This document shows positions 16,185 through 27,068 of a stretch of 64,000 nt of DNA, piece by piece. The DNA comes from Burkholderiaceae bacterium. Its GTDB lineage: Bacteria > Pseudomonadota > Gammaproteobacteria > Burkholderiales > Burkholderiaceae_C. The position numbers and the translations under genes are program-made. Location of the stretch: the NCBI GenBank assembly GCA_023954095.1, contig JAMLIQ010000002.1, forward strand, positions 48,351 to 112,350. The letters are read 5' to 3'. The notes under the pieces were generated by a model. The model ran no database searches. It was not told where the DNA came from and was given only the letters and a program-made list of their open reading frames with translations. The first letter of the stretch is position 1. Each line of letters begins with the position of its first letter.

Positions 16185-17402
16185 ATGGCAACTGCTGCAG
16201 CACGCGACATCAAGGACTTCGTCTTTGAGTGGGAGGGCAAGGACCGCAACGGAAAAACCGTCCGCGGTGAAATCCGCGCCTCGGGAGAAAACCAGGTGCA
16301 GGCCACGTTGCGTCGCCAGGGTGTCTTCCCGACCAAGATCAAGAAGCGCCGGATGCGCTCGGGCAAGAAAATTAAGCCGAAAGACATCGCACTGTTCACA
16401 CGGCAAATGGCGACCATGATGAAGGCAGGCGTCCCCTTGCTGCAGGCCTTTGATATTGTGGGAAGGGGCAATACCAATCCCAGCGTGGGGAAACTGCTCA
16501 ACGAAATCCGCAGTGATGTGGAAACCGGCACCTCGCTCAACGGGGCATTTCGGAAATACCCGATGTATTTCGACAGCCTGTATTGCAATCTGGTCGAAGC
16601 GGGTGAGGCCGCCGGTATCCTGGAAGCCCTGCTGGACCGGCTGGCGCTCTACATGGAAAAGACGGAGGCGATCAAATCCAAGATCAGGTCTGCACTCATG
16701 TACCCCATTTCGGTCATCATCGTCGCCTTTGTCGTGGTGACGGTGATCATGATCTTCGTGATCCCGGCCTTCAAAGAAGTTTTCACCTCCTTTGGCGCCG
16801 ATCTGCCAGCGCCCACGTTGTTCGTCATGGGCATCAGCGAGATTTTCGTGAAATGGTGGTGGCTGATTTTTGGTGTGCTCGGCGGCGGTTTCTACTTCTT
16901 CATGCAGGCGTGGCGGCGCAACGAGAAAATGCAGATATTCATGGATCGTCTGCTGCTGCGCATCCCGATTTTTGGCGACCTGATCAACAAATCAGCGGTG
17001 GCGCGCTGGACACGCACGCTCTCCACCATGTTCGCGGCAGGCGTTCCCCTGGTCGAAGCACTGGACTCCGTCGGAGGCGCTGCCGGCAATTCGGTCTATG
17101 CGATGGCGACCGACAAGATCCAGCAGGAAGTTTCCACAGGCACCAGCCTGACCGCAGCCATGACCAATGCCAACGTGTTCCCCTCCATGGTGCTGCAAAT
17201 GTGTGCCATTGGTGAAGAGTCCGGCTCCATTGACCACATGCTGGGCAAGGCGGCCGACTTCTACGAAGCCGAGGTGGATGAGATGGTCGCGGGTCTTTCC
17301 AGCCTGATGGAGCCCATCATCATCGTGTTCCTGGGCACCCTGATCGGTGGCATTGTGGTATCGATGTACCTGCCCATCTTCAAGCTGGGCCAGGTCGTCT
17401 GA
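16185..17402 (+). CDS. pilC: Type IV pilus inner-membrane platform protein PilC
   Basis: 405 residues with two T2SS-F domains (about 70-195 and 273-395), each with the GxPLLQAF / GVPLVEALD helix start typical of PilC. Membrane helices lie near 170-195, 220-240 and 375-400. The N-terminal FVFEWEGKDRNGKTVRGEI motif is standard. PilC is the platform that couples PilB and PilT rotation to pilin addition or removal. Start ATG at 16185, after AAGGAAG. Its stop TGA overlaps the pilD start. Confidence 0.95.
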   Translation: MATAAARDIKDFVFEWEGKDRNGKTVRGEIRASGENQVQATLRRQGVFPTKIKKRRMRSGKKIKPKDIALFTRQMATMMKAGVPLLQAFDIVGRGNTNPSVGKLLNEIRSDVETGTSLNGAFRKYPMYFDSLYCNLVEAGEAAGILEALLDRLALYMEKTEAIKSKIRSALMYPISVIIVAFVVVTVIMIFVIPAFKEVFTSFGADLPAPTLFVMGISEIFVKWWWLIFGVLGGGFYFFMQAWRRNEKMQIFMDRLLLRIPIFGDLINKSAVARWTRTLSTMFAAGVPLVEALDSVGGAAGNSVYAMATDKIQQEVSTGTSLTAAMTNANVFPSMVLQMCAIGEESGSIDHMLGKAADFYEAEVDEMVAGLSSLMEPIIIVFLGTLIGGIVVSMYLPIFKLGQVV

Positions 17403-18274
17403 TGCTGCTCGCGCCGTGGCCGGATGCCGTCTTGGCGGGCATCCTGGGGTTGCTGGTGGGCAGCTTCTTGAACGTCGTGATTTACCGTATTCCCAAAATG
17501 ATGGAGCGCCAGTGGGCGGCCGAATGTGCCGAATACGCGGCGACCGCGGGAATCGTGGCGCCTGCTGCAGTGCAGACCGAGGTTTTCAATCTTTCCCAAC
17601 CCCGTTCCCGCTGCCAGGCTTGCGGACACCAGTTGCGCTGGTACGAAAATATTCCGGTACTCAGCTACGCATTCCTGCGGGGTCGATGCTCCTCGTGCGG
17701 GGTCGGCATCAGCGTCCGCTACCCCTTGGTCGAACTCTTCACGGCGGGGTTGTTCTTCTTCTGCGTGCAGCACTGGGGCGCCACGTCGGCGGGGTTGGCG
17801 TGGTGTTTCTTTTCCGCGATGCTGGTCGCTCTGGCTTTCATCGACTGGGATACCACCTTGCTGCCGGACGATCTGACTCTTCCGCTGCTGTGGGCTGGCC
17901 TGCTGGCATCCGCCCTGCAGTGGATCGAGGTGCCACTGTTCAGCGCTGTCATGGGCGCCGTGGCAGGCTATCTTTCGCTGTGGCTGGTCTACTGGGGTTT
18001 CAAGCTAGCGACTGGCAAGGAAGGCATGGGCTACGGCGACTTCAAGTTATTCGCTGCGCTGGGTGCCTGGTTCGGCTGGCAAGCACTCGTTCCCTTGATT
18101 CTGATGGCCTCCGTTGTCGGCGCCATCGTAGGCATTGCCCTGAAACTTGCCAGCAGCCTGCGCGAGGGTGGCTATGTTCCCTTCGGGCCGTTTCTGGCCG
18201 GTGCCGGTTTTCTCGGCATGGTCTTTGGACCCCAGGCCCTTCTGGATACCCTGCTGAAATCCCTGGGCCTGTGA
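17402..18274 (+). CDS. pilD: Prepilin peptidase / N-methyltransferase PilD
   Basis: 290 residues. Starts with ATG inside the pilC stop (TGATG). An N-terminal membrane helix ends in GSFLNVVIYRIP. Two CxxC pairs (CQAC, CSSC) form the cytoplasmic zinc site of the methylase domain. Catalytic aspartates lie in FIDWDTTLLPDDLTLP and in the GxGD motif GMGYGDFKLFAALG. Seven or eight hydrophobic segments. It removes the leader of prepilins and methylates the new N-terminus, also for type II secretion pseudopilins. An insertion relative to short family members (AAECAEYAATAG, about 38-50) is common in betaproteobacteria. Confidence 0.95.
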   Translation: MLLAPWPDAVLAGILGLLVGSFLNVVIYRIPKMMERQWAAECAEYAATAGIVAPAAVQTEVFNLSQPRSRCQACGHQLRWYENIPVLSYAFLRGRCSSCGVGISVRYPLVELFTAGLFFFCVQHWGATSAGLAWCFFSAMLVALAFIDWDTTLLPDDLTLPLLWAGLLASALQWIEVPLFSAVMGAVAGYLSLWLVYWGFKLATGKEGMGYGDFKLFAALGAWFGWQALVPLILMASVVGAIVGIALKLASSLREGGYVPFGPFLAGAGFLGMVFGPQALLDTLLKSLGL

Positions 18275-18285
18275 ACCGCTCTCCC

Positions 18286-18891
18286 ATGTTTTCTATGCGG
18301 GCAGGACTGACGGGCGGCATTGGCAGCGGCAAGAGTACCGTGGGCCGCATGCTGGCACATCGGGGTGCTGTCCTCCTGGATGCAGACCAGGTTGCCCGCG
18401 AGATGACCCAACCTGGCGGGCTGGCCATGCCCGCAATCGTTCAGACCTTCGGGCCCGAATTCCGTGACACCCAGGGCGCCCTCGATCGCACGCGCATGCG
18501 CGATCTCGCTTTTTCCAGCCCCACATCACGCAAACAACTGGAAGCCATCATTCACCCGCTGGTGGCCCAATGCCTCGAAGACCGTGCCCGCACTGCCGAA
18601 GACGAGGGGCAGCGCCTGCTGGTCTTCGACATTCCACTCCTGGTGGAATCGGGGCACTGGCCACGCCAGCTTGATGCGGTCGTGGTGGTGGACTGCACGG
18701 CCGAAACGCAAATCCGCCGTGTCATGGCGCGCAATGCACTGGCCCGCAACGCCATCGAGGACATCATTGCCGCCCAGTCCAGCCGCGCCGCTCGACGCAG
18801 GGCCGCTGACGTGGTTCTGTACAACGATCAACTGCCGCTGGAGACCCTGCAATCCCAGGTGGACGCGCTCGCCGCCCAGTTCGGGCTATGA
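18286..18891 (+). CDS. coaE: Dephospho-CoA kinase
   Basis: 201 residues. P-loop GGIGSGKST near residues 9-17, DADQVAR substrate region, VFDIPLLVE lid region and VVDC strand, matching CoaE. It phosphorylates dephospho-CoA in the last step of coenzyme A synthesis. ATG at 18286 chosen; a GTG at 18271 overlapping the pilD stop as GTGA, and an ATG at 18295, are alternatives. No strong ribosome site is seen for any of them, consistent with translation coupled to pilD. The order pilD-coaE-zapD-yacG is conserved in many proteobacteria. Confidence 0.93.
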   Translation: MFSMRAGLTGGIGSGKSTVGRMLAHRGAVLLDADQVAREMTQPGGLAMPAIVQTFGPEFRDTQGALDRTRMRDLAFSSPTSRKQLEAIIHPLVAQCLEDRARTAEDEGQRLLVFDIPLLVESGHWPRQLDAVVVVDCTAETQIRRVMARNALARNAIEDIIAAQSSRAARRRAADVVLYNDQLPLETLQSQVDALAAQFGL

Positions 18892-19050
18892 TGACCTTCC
18901 TGAAAGCAACCCGCACACCATGCTTGCGATCCGCCTGATACCAGCGCGACGGCCAGCACCCTCATCATCCCGTATGGCATGGATGTGCATCGCAACTCCG
19001 ACAAGCCTCCCTCGCCCCACGGGGCGGACTCCCACCCGGAACCTGGCAGC

Positions 19051-19806
19051 GTGATTCTTTACGAATACCCCTTCAACGAACGCATTCGCACCTATTTGCG
19101 GCTGGAACTGCTGTTCCGGCGGCTGGGCGAACTTATCGCGCGCACCGAAGCGCTGGACCACCATTTCGCCCTGACCACCATCTTCGAGATCATGGATGTC
19201 GCCGCCCGCGCCGATCTCAAGTCGGATGTGCTCAAGGACATCGAAAAACAGAAACACCTGCTCGATAGCTACCGCGGCAACCCTGCCATCTCCGAGGCCG
19301 CGCTCGATGGTATCGTGGCCCAGCTCGACCGCTGCTTTACCAGCCTGAACACCCAGGCAGGCAAGACAGGCCAGCCGCTGACGGAAAATGACTGGCTGAT
19401 GGCCATTCGCAGCCGTGCCGGCATTCCGGGCGGCACCTGTGGCTTTGATCTGCCCAGCTACGCTGCCTGGCAGCACCGGCCTGCCGTCGAGCGGCAGCAG
19501 GCACTGGAGGGCTGGGTCAGTGCGCTGACTCCGCTGGCAGAATCCATTTTTCTGCTGCTCAAGCTGCTGCGCGACTCGGGGATCGCCCAAAAGGTCGCGG
19601 CCGAACGGGGGCAATTGCAGCAGAACCTGCCCCAGGGCCGTACCTTCCAGCTGCTGAGGCTGCGCATCGACCCTGCACTCGGGCTGGTTCCCGAGATCAG
19701 CGGCAACCGGCTCATGGTGTCGGTGCGCCTGATGCAGCAGCAAGCCGATGGGCATTTGCAGGCCAGCACCGAAGACGCTGTTTTCGAGCTCACCCTGTGT
19801 GCCTGA
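19051..19806 (+). CDS. zapD: Cell division protein ZapD
   Basis: From GTG at 19051 the protein is 251 residues beginning [19 protein letters not shown], the conserved N-terminus of the family. An in-frame ATG at 18979 would add 24 unconserved residues. Further family features: [33 protein letters not shown] and NPAIS. ZapD binds the FtsZ C-terminal tail and cross-links filaments in the Z-ring. Lies between coaE and yacG, with an overlooked gap of about 160 bases after coaE that holds its leader. Confidence 0.93.
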   Translation: MILYEYPFNERIRTYLRLELLFRRLGELIARTEALDHHFALTTIFEIMDVAARADLKSDVLKDIEKQKHLLDSYRGNPAISEAALDGIVAQLDRCFTSLNTQAGKTGQPLTENDWLMAIRSRAGIPGGTCGFDLPSYAAWQHRPAVERQQALEGWVSALTPLAESIFLLLKLLRDSGIAQKVAAERGQLQQNLPQGRTFQLLRLRIDPALGLVPEISGNRLMVSVRLMQQQADGHLQASTEDAVFELTLCA

Positions 19807-19820
19807 GGCGCTGCGCCACC

Positions 19821-20039
19821 ATGCCGCCCCTCTCACCCCTCGTACCCGCACGCCAGGTGACCTGTCCCGCCTGCGGCGGCCCCAGCCTGTACAGCCCCCA
19901 AAATATCTGGCGTCCTTTTTGCAGCGAACGCTGCAAGCAAATGGATCTGGGGGCCTGGGCGAGCGAAGGATTTCGCGTCCCCGCCGAGGCCCCTCCTGAC
20001 GAGGCGCCCTTTGGTGATCCACGAAAAAATATTAGTTAA
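19821..20039 (+). CDS. yacG: DNA gyrase inhibitor YacG
   Basis: 72 residues from ATG 19821. Zinc ligands Cys15, Cys18, Cys34 and Cys38 (CPACGG and FCSERC) and the following [16 protein letters not shown] define the family. YacG binds GyrB and blocks DNA binding. Length and C-terminal acidic tail are normal. Starts 14 bases after the zapD stop; last gene of the pilB-to-yacG run, facing mutT. Confidence 0.93.
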   Translation: MPPLSPLVPARQVTCPACGGPSLYSPQNIWRPFCSERCKQMDLGAWASEGFRVPAEAPPDEAPFGDPRKNIS

Positions 20040-20041
20040 AT

Positions 20042-20095
20042 CCGGCTCTAACGCTTATTCAGAAAGCGTTACAAGCTATTGATTTGATAGTATCT
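20042..20095 (+). repeat. AGCGCTT-type intergenic repeat, copy 1
   Basis: A 54-base repeat with paired AACGCTT/AAGCGTT arms and a second GCTAT/ATAGT pair. It fills the space between convergent yacG and mutT and extends into mutT, supplying its last codons and stop. Plus-like orientation (GGCTCTA end on the left). Confidence 0.7.
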
Positions 20096-20528
20096 CAGGA
20101 TCGAACGGCACACCACGTTCCTGGGCCAGCCATTCCAGCACCGGGAAGGCACCGGGCAACACCGGGCGTACAGTGGGGGGCCAGGACTGCCAGGACATGG
20201 CCTGGCCTTCGCGCATCTCGAAATCGCCCGTCCAATCGCGCACCTTGCACCAGTGCAGCCGCACCAAGGCATGCGGATAGTCGTGCTCCGTCACCTTCCA
20301 GACCTGCGCGGGGCCGATGGTGACGCCCAATTCCTCAATCAGTTCGCGCCGCAGCGCCTGTTCCACGGTCTCGCCCGCTTCGATCTTCCCGCCCGGAAAC
20401 TCCCAGTACCCTGCGTAGGCCTTGCCGGGTGGCCGCGTGGTGAACAGCAGCGCGCCATCACTGCGCAACAGGACCCCCACCGCGACGTCGGTGTGCCTGC
20501 GGAGTTCGGGCAGGGTTTCAGCCACCAT
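20076..20528 (-). CDS. mutT: 8-oxo-dGTP diphosphatase, MutT/Nudix family
   Basis: 150 residues from ATG 20528 (ATG 20540 is an alternative). The Nudix box runs from Gly47 to Val69 with GGKIEAGE, the RE pair at 61-62 and EELG, all catalytic glutamates present. RHTDVAVGVLLRSDGALLFTTRP is the standard N-terminal strand. It hydrolyses oxidised dGTP and prevents mispairing. Its start overlaps the end of the AAA gene by 11 bases. The C-terminal LSNQ comes from an intergenic repeat, so the tail is not conserved. Confidence 0.88.
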   Translation of the reverse strand: MVAETLPELRRHTDVAVGVLLRSDGALLFTTRPPGKAYAGYWEFPGGKIEAGETVEQALRRELIEELGVTIGPAQVWKVTEHDYPHALVRLHWCKVRDWTGDFEMREGQAMSWQSWPPTVRPVLPGAFPVLEWLAQERGVPFDPEILSNQ

Positions 20529-21390
20529 GCCGACCTGCATAGTCACGCGCGAACTGGTAGGCCACACGGCCGCTGCGCGAACCACGCTCCAGGGCCCAGA
20601 CCAGTGCCTCGGGACGGGCGGCCTCAATAGCGGACGCGGCCACCCCCAGGGATGCCAGCCACTGCGCAGCAATCGCCAGGTATTCGTCCTGGCTGAAAGG
20701 ATAGAAGCTGACCCACAGGCCAAAGCGTTCCGACAGGGAGATTTTTTCCTCCACCCCTTCACCAGGGTGTATTTCACCATCGTCTGTGTGCGTGTAGCTG
20801 AGGTTTTCCCGCATGTACTCGGGCAACAGGTGCCGCCGGTTGCTGGTGGCGTAGATCAGCACATTGGGCGTGGCCGCCGCCACCGAGCCGTCCAGGATGG
20901 ATTTGAGGGCCTTGTAGCCCGGCTCGCCGTCCTCGAAGCTCAGGTCATCGCAGAAGACGATGAATTTCTCGGGCCGCTCGGAGACGACCTCCACGATGTC
21001 GGGCAGGTCCGTCAGGTCGGCCTTGTCCACCTCGATCAGCCGCAAACCCTGCGGCGCATAGGCATTGAGGCAAGCCTTGATGAGCGAGGATTTCCCTGTC
21101 CCGCGCGCACCGGTCAGCAGTACATTGTTGGCCGCGCGCCCCTCCACAAACTGCCGCGTGTTGCGCTCGATCTTTTCCTTCTGGCCGTCAATCTCCTTCA
21201 GATCCGCCAACTGCATCGCGGCCACGTGGCGCACGGGCTCCAGCGTGCCGTGGCCACTGCTGCGCTTGCGGTAGCGCCAGGCAATGGCAGCCGACCAATC
21301 GGGCGCACACAAGGGCTGCGGCAACACGGATTCGATGCGGGCAATCAGCTGCTCCGCACGCGCCATCAAATGTTCGAAATTTTCATTCAT
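20518..21390 (-). CDS. DUF815-family AAA ATPase
   Basis: 290 residues. Walker A GARGTGKSS near residue 92 after NVLLT, Walker B region FIVFCDDLSFE, sensor-1-like IYATSNRRHLLP, and an arginine-rich end SGRVAYQFARDYAG. This is the DUF815 family, found next to mutT or argJ in many beta- and gammaproteobacteria; its role is unknown. It is cytoplasmic. The downstream mutT start lies inside its last codons, so the two are translationally coupled. Confidence 0.88.
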   Translation of the reverse strand: MNENFEHLMARAEQLIARIESVLPQPLCAPDWSAAIAWRYRKRSSGHGTLEPVRHVAAMQLADLKEIDGQKEKIERNTRQFVEGRAANNVLLTGARGTGKSSLIKACLNAYAPQGLRLIEVDKADLTDLPDIVEVVSERPEKFIVFCDDLSFEDGEPGYKALKSILDGSVAAATPNVLIYATSNRRHLLPEYMRENLSYTHTDDGEIHPGEGVEEKISLSERFGLWVSFYPFSQDEYLAIAAQWLASLGVAASAIEAARPEALVWALERGSRSGRVAYQFARDYAGRHGG

Positions 21391-21393
21391 TTT

Positions 21394-21430
21394 GGCATCC
21401 AGCGCTTATCCATCAAGCGCAATACGCTAC
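21394..21430 (+). repeat. AGCGCTT-type intergenic repeat, copy 2
   Basis: Short copy with CCAGCGCTTATCCATCAAGC, matching copy 6 over the core, between the DUF815 gene start and the argJ stop. The A/T-rich right part is reduced to GCTAC. Confidence 0.6.
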
Positions 21431-21434
21431 CATT

Positions 21435-22670
21435 TCAGGAGCGATAATCTGCATTGATGGTGACGTAGTCATGGCTCAGGTCACAGGTCCACACAGTCTC
21501 TGCGGCGTCGCCACGGCCCAGCAACACACGCACCGTGATTTCGCTCTGCTGCATGACGCGTTGGCCATCCTCCTCCCGGTAAGCCGGGTTGCGCCCGCCC
21601 TGCACCGCCACATGCACATCGTCCAGGTACAGGTCGATGCCGGTCTGGTCCAGGTCGTCGATCCCCGCATAGCCCACAGCAGCCAGGATGCGCCCCAGAT
21701 TCGGGTCGCTGGCAAAGAAGGCTGTCTTGACCAGCGGCGAATGCGCAATCGCGTAGGCCACCTTGCGGCATTCCTCGCCTGTTTTACCGCCCTCGACACG
21801 CACCGTGATGAACTTGGTGGCACCCTCTCCATCGCGCACAATGGCCTGCGCCAATTGCTGCGCCACGCGGAGCAGCGCGGCCTGGAGTGCCTGGCCCTCC
21901 GGGCTGTCCAGCGAAGTGATGGGGGCGTTGCCGGCCTGGTGCGTTGCAAGCACCATGAAGCAATCGTTGGTCGAGGTATCACCATCGATCGTGATCCGAT
22001 TGAACGACTGATCGGCCAAGTCACGCGCCAACTGCTGCACCAGGGTCGGCGCCACACACGCGTCCGTTGCCAGAAAACCCAGCATCGTGGCCATGTTGGG
22101 GCGAATCATCCCCGCTCCCTTGCTGATTCCGGTCACCGAAACCGTGGCAGCACCCATGTGCACCTGGGTGCTGAACGCCTTGGCCACCGTATCGGTGGTC
22201 ATGATCCCTTCGGCGGCACGTGCCCAGTGGTCAGCCCGCGCATCGGCAATGGCGGTCGGCAATCCTGCCGCAATGCGGTCAACCGGCAGGGGCTCCATGA
22301 TGACGCCGGTGGAAAACGGAAGCACCTGCGTGGGATCGACACCCAGTTGGGCGGCCAGCGCATCGCAGGTGGCCCGGGCGCGCTGCAGCCCGTCCTGGCC
22401 GGTACCGGCGTTGGCATTGCCGGTATTGACCACCATGGCGCGGATTCCCTGGCCCTGGTGCAACGCCAGGAATTCCCGGCACACCTGCACTGGCGCCGCA
22501 CAAAAGCGGTTCTGTGTGAAGACACCGCCGACGGTCGTCCCTTCATCGAGCAGAAAGACCGTCAGATCCTTGCGGTGGGCTTTGCGCACACCCGCTTCGG
22601 CAACGCCGATGCGTACACCGGGCACTGGAAGCAAGTCGGAAGCAATGGGGGCGGAAAGATTCACTGGCAT
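21435..22670 (-). CDS. argJ: Bifunctional glutamate N-acetyltransferase / amino-acid acetyltransferase ArgJ
   Basis: 411 residues. Family hallmarks: [29 protein letters not shown], and the self-cleavage site in [22 protein letters not shown], where the Thr of the MATML motif becomes the N-terminal nucleophile of the beta chain. C-terminal [12 protein letters not shown] is typical. The enzyme recycles the acetyl group from N-acetylornithine to glutamate and, in bifunctional members, also makes N-acetylglutamate. ATG at 22670. Lies between secA and the DUF815 gene on the same strand. Confidence 0.95.
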   Translation of the reverse strand: MPVNLSAPIASDLLPVPGVRIGVAEAGVRKAHRKDLTVFLLDEGTTVGGVFTQNRFCAAPVQVCREFLALHQGQGIRAMVVNTGNANAGTGQDGLQRARATCDALAAQLGVDPTQVLPFSTGVIMEPLPVDRIAAGLPTAIADARADHWARAAEGIMTTDTVAKAFSTQVHMGAATVSVTGISKGAGMIRPNMATMLGFLATDACVAPTLVQQLARDLADQSFNRITIDGDTSTNDCFMVLATHQAGNAPITSLDSPEGQALQAALLRVAQQLAQAIVRDGEGATKFITVRVEGGKTGEECRKVAYAIAHSPLVKTAFFASDPNLGRILAAVGYAGIDDLDQTGIDLYLDDVHVAVQGGRNPAYREEDGQRVMQQSEITVRVLLGRGDAAETVWTCDLSHDYVTINADYRS

Positions 22671-22775
22671 GGGTGTCGTCCTTGATTAATGCGAAACACA
22701 GGCGCAAGCGATGCAATCGGTGCTGCCTCTACCAGCAGACACCACGCAAGGACCGCTCCGCCGCTCGGGTATCGT

Positions 22776-22819
22776 CCCGCTCCCGGCAAAGCCGAGAGCG
22801 GGGAAGCGGCGCAGCCGCT
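22776..22819 (-). terminator. Tandem GC-rich hairpins after secA
   Basis: The first hairpin pairs CCCGCTC (22776-22782) with GAGCGGG (22796-22802) and has an inner CGGC-AAA-GCCG. The second pairs AGCGGC with GCCGCT (22805-22819). They follow the secA stop by about 10 and 30 bases on the minus strand. There is no T-run, so intrinsic termination is uncertain; they may stabilise the secA message 3' end. Confidence 0.4.
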
Positions 22820-22829
22820 CAGAGGGTGA

Positions 22830-25589
<2,760 letters not shown>

Positions 25590-25728
25590 GCGAACGGGCC
25601 CGCCCTGCGCACCAATGCGCGCCGAACGGCCGGAATTCCTGTGAAATAGTGAGTTCAGTTGGGGCCTGCGCCTGTGAATGCAAGCGGTCTGCCGTCACCG
25701 GCAGGCATTTGCCCCCCAAAGTGCAATT

Positions 25729-26697
25729 TTACCTGCCTGCAGAACGGGCAGGCTGAGTGGCCGCCTGCAAGGCGACCTGCGCCCGCGGCGCATTCCCGGC
25801 CACCAGGAATTTCTGGGGGTTCTGCGGCACGCCTTGCACCAGCACTTCAAAATGCAGGTGCGGCCCGGTCGATCGCCCTGTCGTGCCCACTTCGGCGATT
25901 TTCTGGCCCCGCCGCACCAGATCACCACGCTTGACCAGTACCTTGGACGTATGGGCATACCGGGTGATCAGCTGATTGCCATGGTCCAGTTCGACCATAT
26001 TGCCAAATGCCGGGTGAAACTCCTGTGTGACAACCACACCACCGGCGGCAGCAACAATATCGGTCCCCGTCGGGGCCGGAAAATCCAGTCCGGCATGCAG
26101 CGCAGATTTCCCGGTGAAGGGGTCGATGCGAAAACCAAACGTTGAACCTGCGGGTACCCCCGGCACCGGCGCCTCGGTGGGGATCATGTATTTGCTGATG
26201 TGCTGGTCAAACAGGCGCGACTCCAGCACCGTCATCAAGTCGATACGCTGCCCTGCCACCTGGTACAGCTCGGCAAGGCTGGCGTCCAGCTCCTCGACCG
26301 TGAGGGAGCGTGCCGACAGCAATGCACCGCCCATACCCGGCACCTTGGGTTTATCGGCCGGGGGCGTAATGCCTGCCAAGCCAGAAACGCGCTCGCCCAG
26401 AGATTCCAGCTCGATCATGCGCGCCTGCATTTCACCCAGCTTGCGGGCCATGGCATCCAGGTTTTGCCGCATGAAGCGGTCGCGCTGGTCAAATTCATCC
26501 TGCACCACCAGCCGCACCAGGGAGCCGACCACGGGCCAGCCTTCGCGCGCACCTTTGAGAAACACCAGGTGGTAGAGAAGGGCCGCCACGCACATCAGCA
26601 CCAGGGACGCTGCCAGAGCCGCCGCCACCAGGCGCCCCCCTGTCAACTGGAACGTCCGGCAGCGGGTGAGCCGCGAGTCCATGATAATCAGCTGCAT
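25729..26697 (-). CDS. M23-family (LytM) peptidase, membrane-anchored
   Basis: 322 residues from ATG 26697, which follows AGGAAA; a longer frame to 26724 is less likely. One membrane span (about 25-47), a coiled-coil segment (about 75-130), then the LytM domain (about 200-300) with FGFRIDPFTGKSALHAGLDFPA (zinc His and Asp), HGNQLITRYAH and HLHFEV, so the catalytic zinc site is complete. Such enzymes cut peptidoglycan cross-links or activate amidases at the septum. Divergent from the DciA-like gene with only 29 bases between the starts. Confidence 0.9.
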   Translation of the reverse strand: MQLIIMDSRLTRCRTFQLTGGRLVAAALAASLVLMCVAALLYHLVFLKGAREGWPVVGSLVRLVVQDEFDQRDRFMRQNLDAMARKLGEMQARMIELESLGERVSGLAGITPPADKPKVPGMGGALLSARSLTVEELDASLAELYQVAGQRIDLMTVLESRLFDQHISKYMIPTEAPVPGVPAGSTFGFRIDPFTGKSALHAGLDFPAPTGTDIVAAAGGVVVTQEFHPAFGNMVELDHGNQLITRYAHTSKVLVKRGDLVRRGQKIAEVGTTGRSTGPHLHFEVLVQGVPQNPQKFLVAGNAPRAQVALQAATQPARSAGR

Positions 26698-26726
26698 TCT
26701 TGATTTCCTGTCGTTCCCAAGCACCC

Positions 26727-27035
26727 ATGCACCGCCGCCACCACGCCGTCACTCTGCAGCAAGCCGCCGACGAATCGCCCATGCTGGCGAAACTGACGGC
26801 GCTCACGCGGGAATCGAGCGAACGGCTCCGGGCGGTGGAATCCCTGATTCCGCCTGCACTGCGCCCGGCACTGCAGGCCGGCCCCATTGAGGGCCAGACC
26901 TGGTGCCTGGTGGTGCGCAACAACGCAGCAGCGGCCAAATTGCGCCAGTTGCTGCCTGCCATGCAGGCGCATCTGCGCAGCAAGGGGTGGGAGGTTAACG
27001 TCATTCGCCTGAAAATTCAAACCGGAACCGCTTAA
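26727..27035 (+). CDS. dciA: DUF721 / DciA-like protein
   Basis: 102 residues from ATG 26727. The core LQQAADESPMLAKLTALTRES and GQTWCLVVRNNAAAAKLRQLLPAMQAHLR ... GWEVNVIRLKIQ matches the DUF721 domain of DciA, the ancestral loader of the DnaB helicase. Short, as in betaproteobacteria. The dciA-M23-secA neighbourhood is conserved in this lineage, which supports the call. Start could also be upstream at 26700, but that would overlap the peptidase leader. Confidence 0.75.
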   Translation: MHRRHHAVTLQQAADESPMLAKLTALTRESSERLRAVESLIPPALRPALQAGPIEGQTWCLVVRNNAAAAKLRQLLPAMQAHLRSKGWEVNVIRLKIQTGTA

Positions 27036-27068
27036 TTCCAAGGGAAAACCCTTGCGCACGGCAAAGCC

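Noticed and set aside
17347-18891. One long open frame through pilD and coaE
   Set aside because: The part before about 18286 is out of frame with pilD, which carries clear zinc and catalytic motifs. Only the coaE portion is real.
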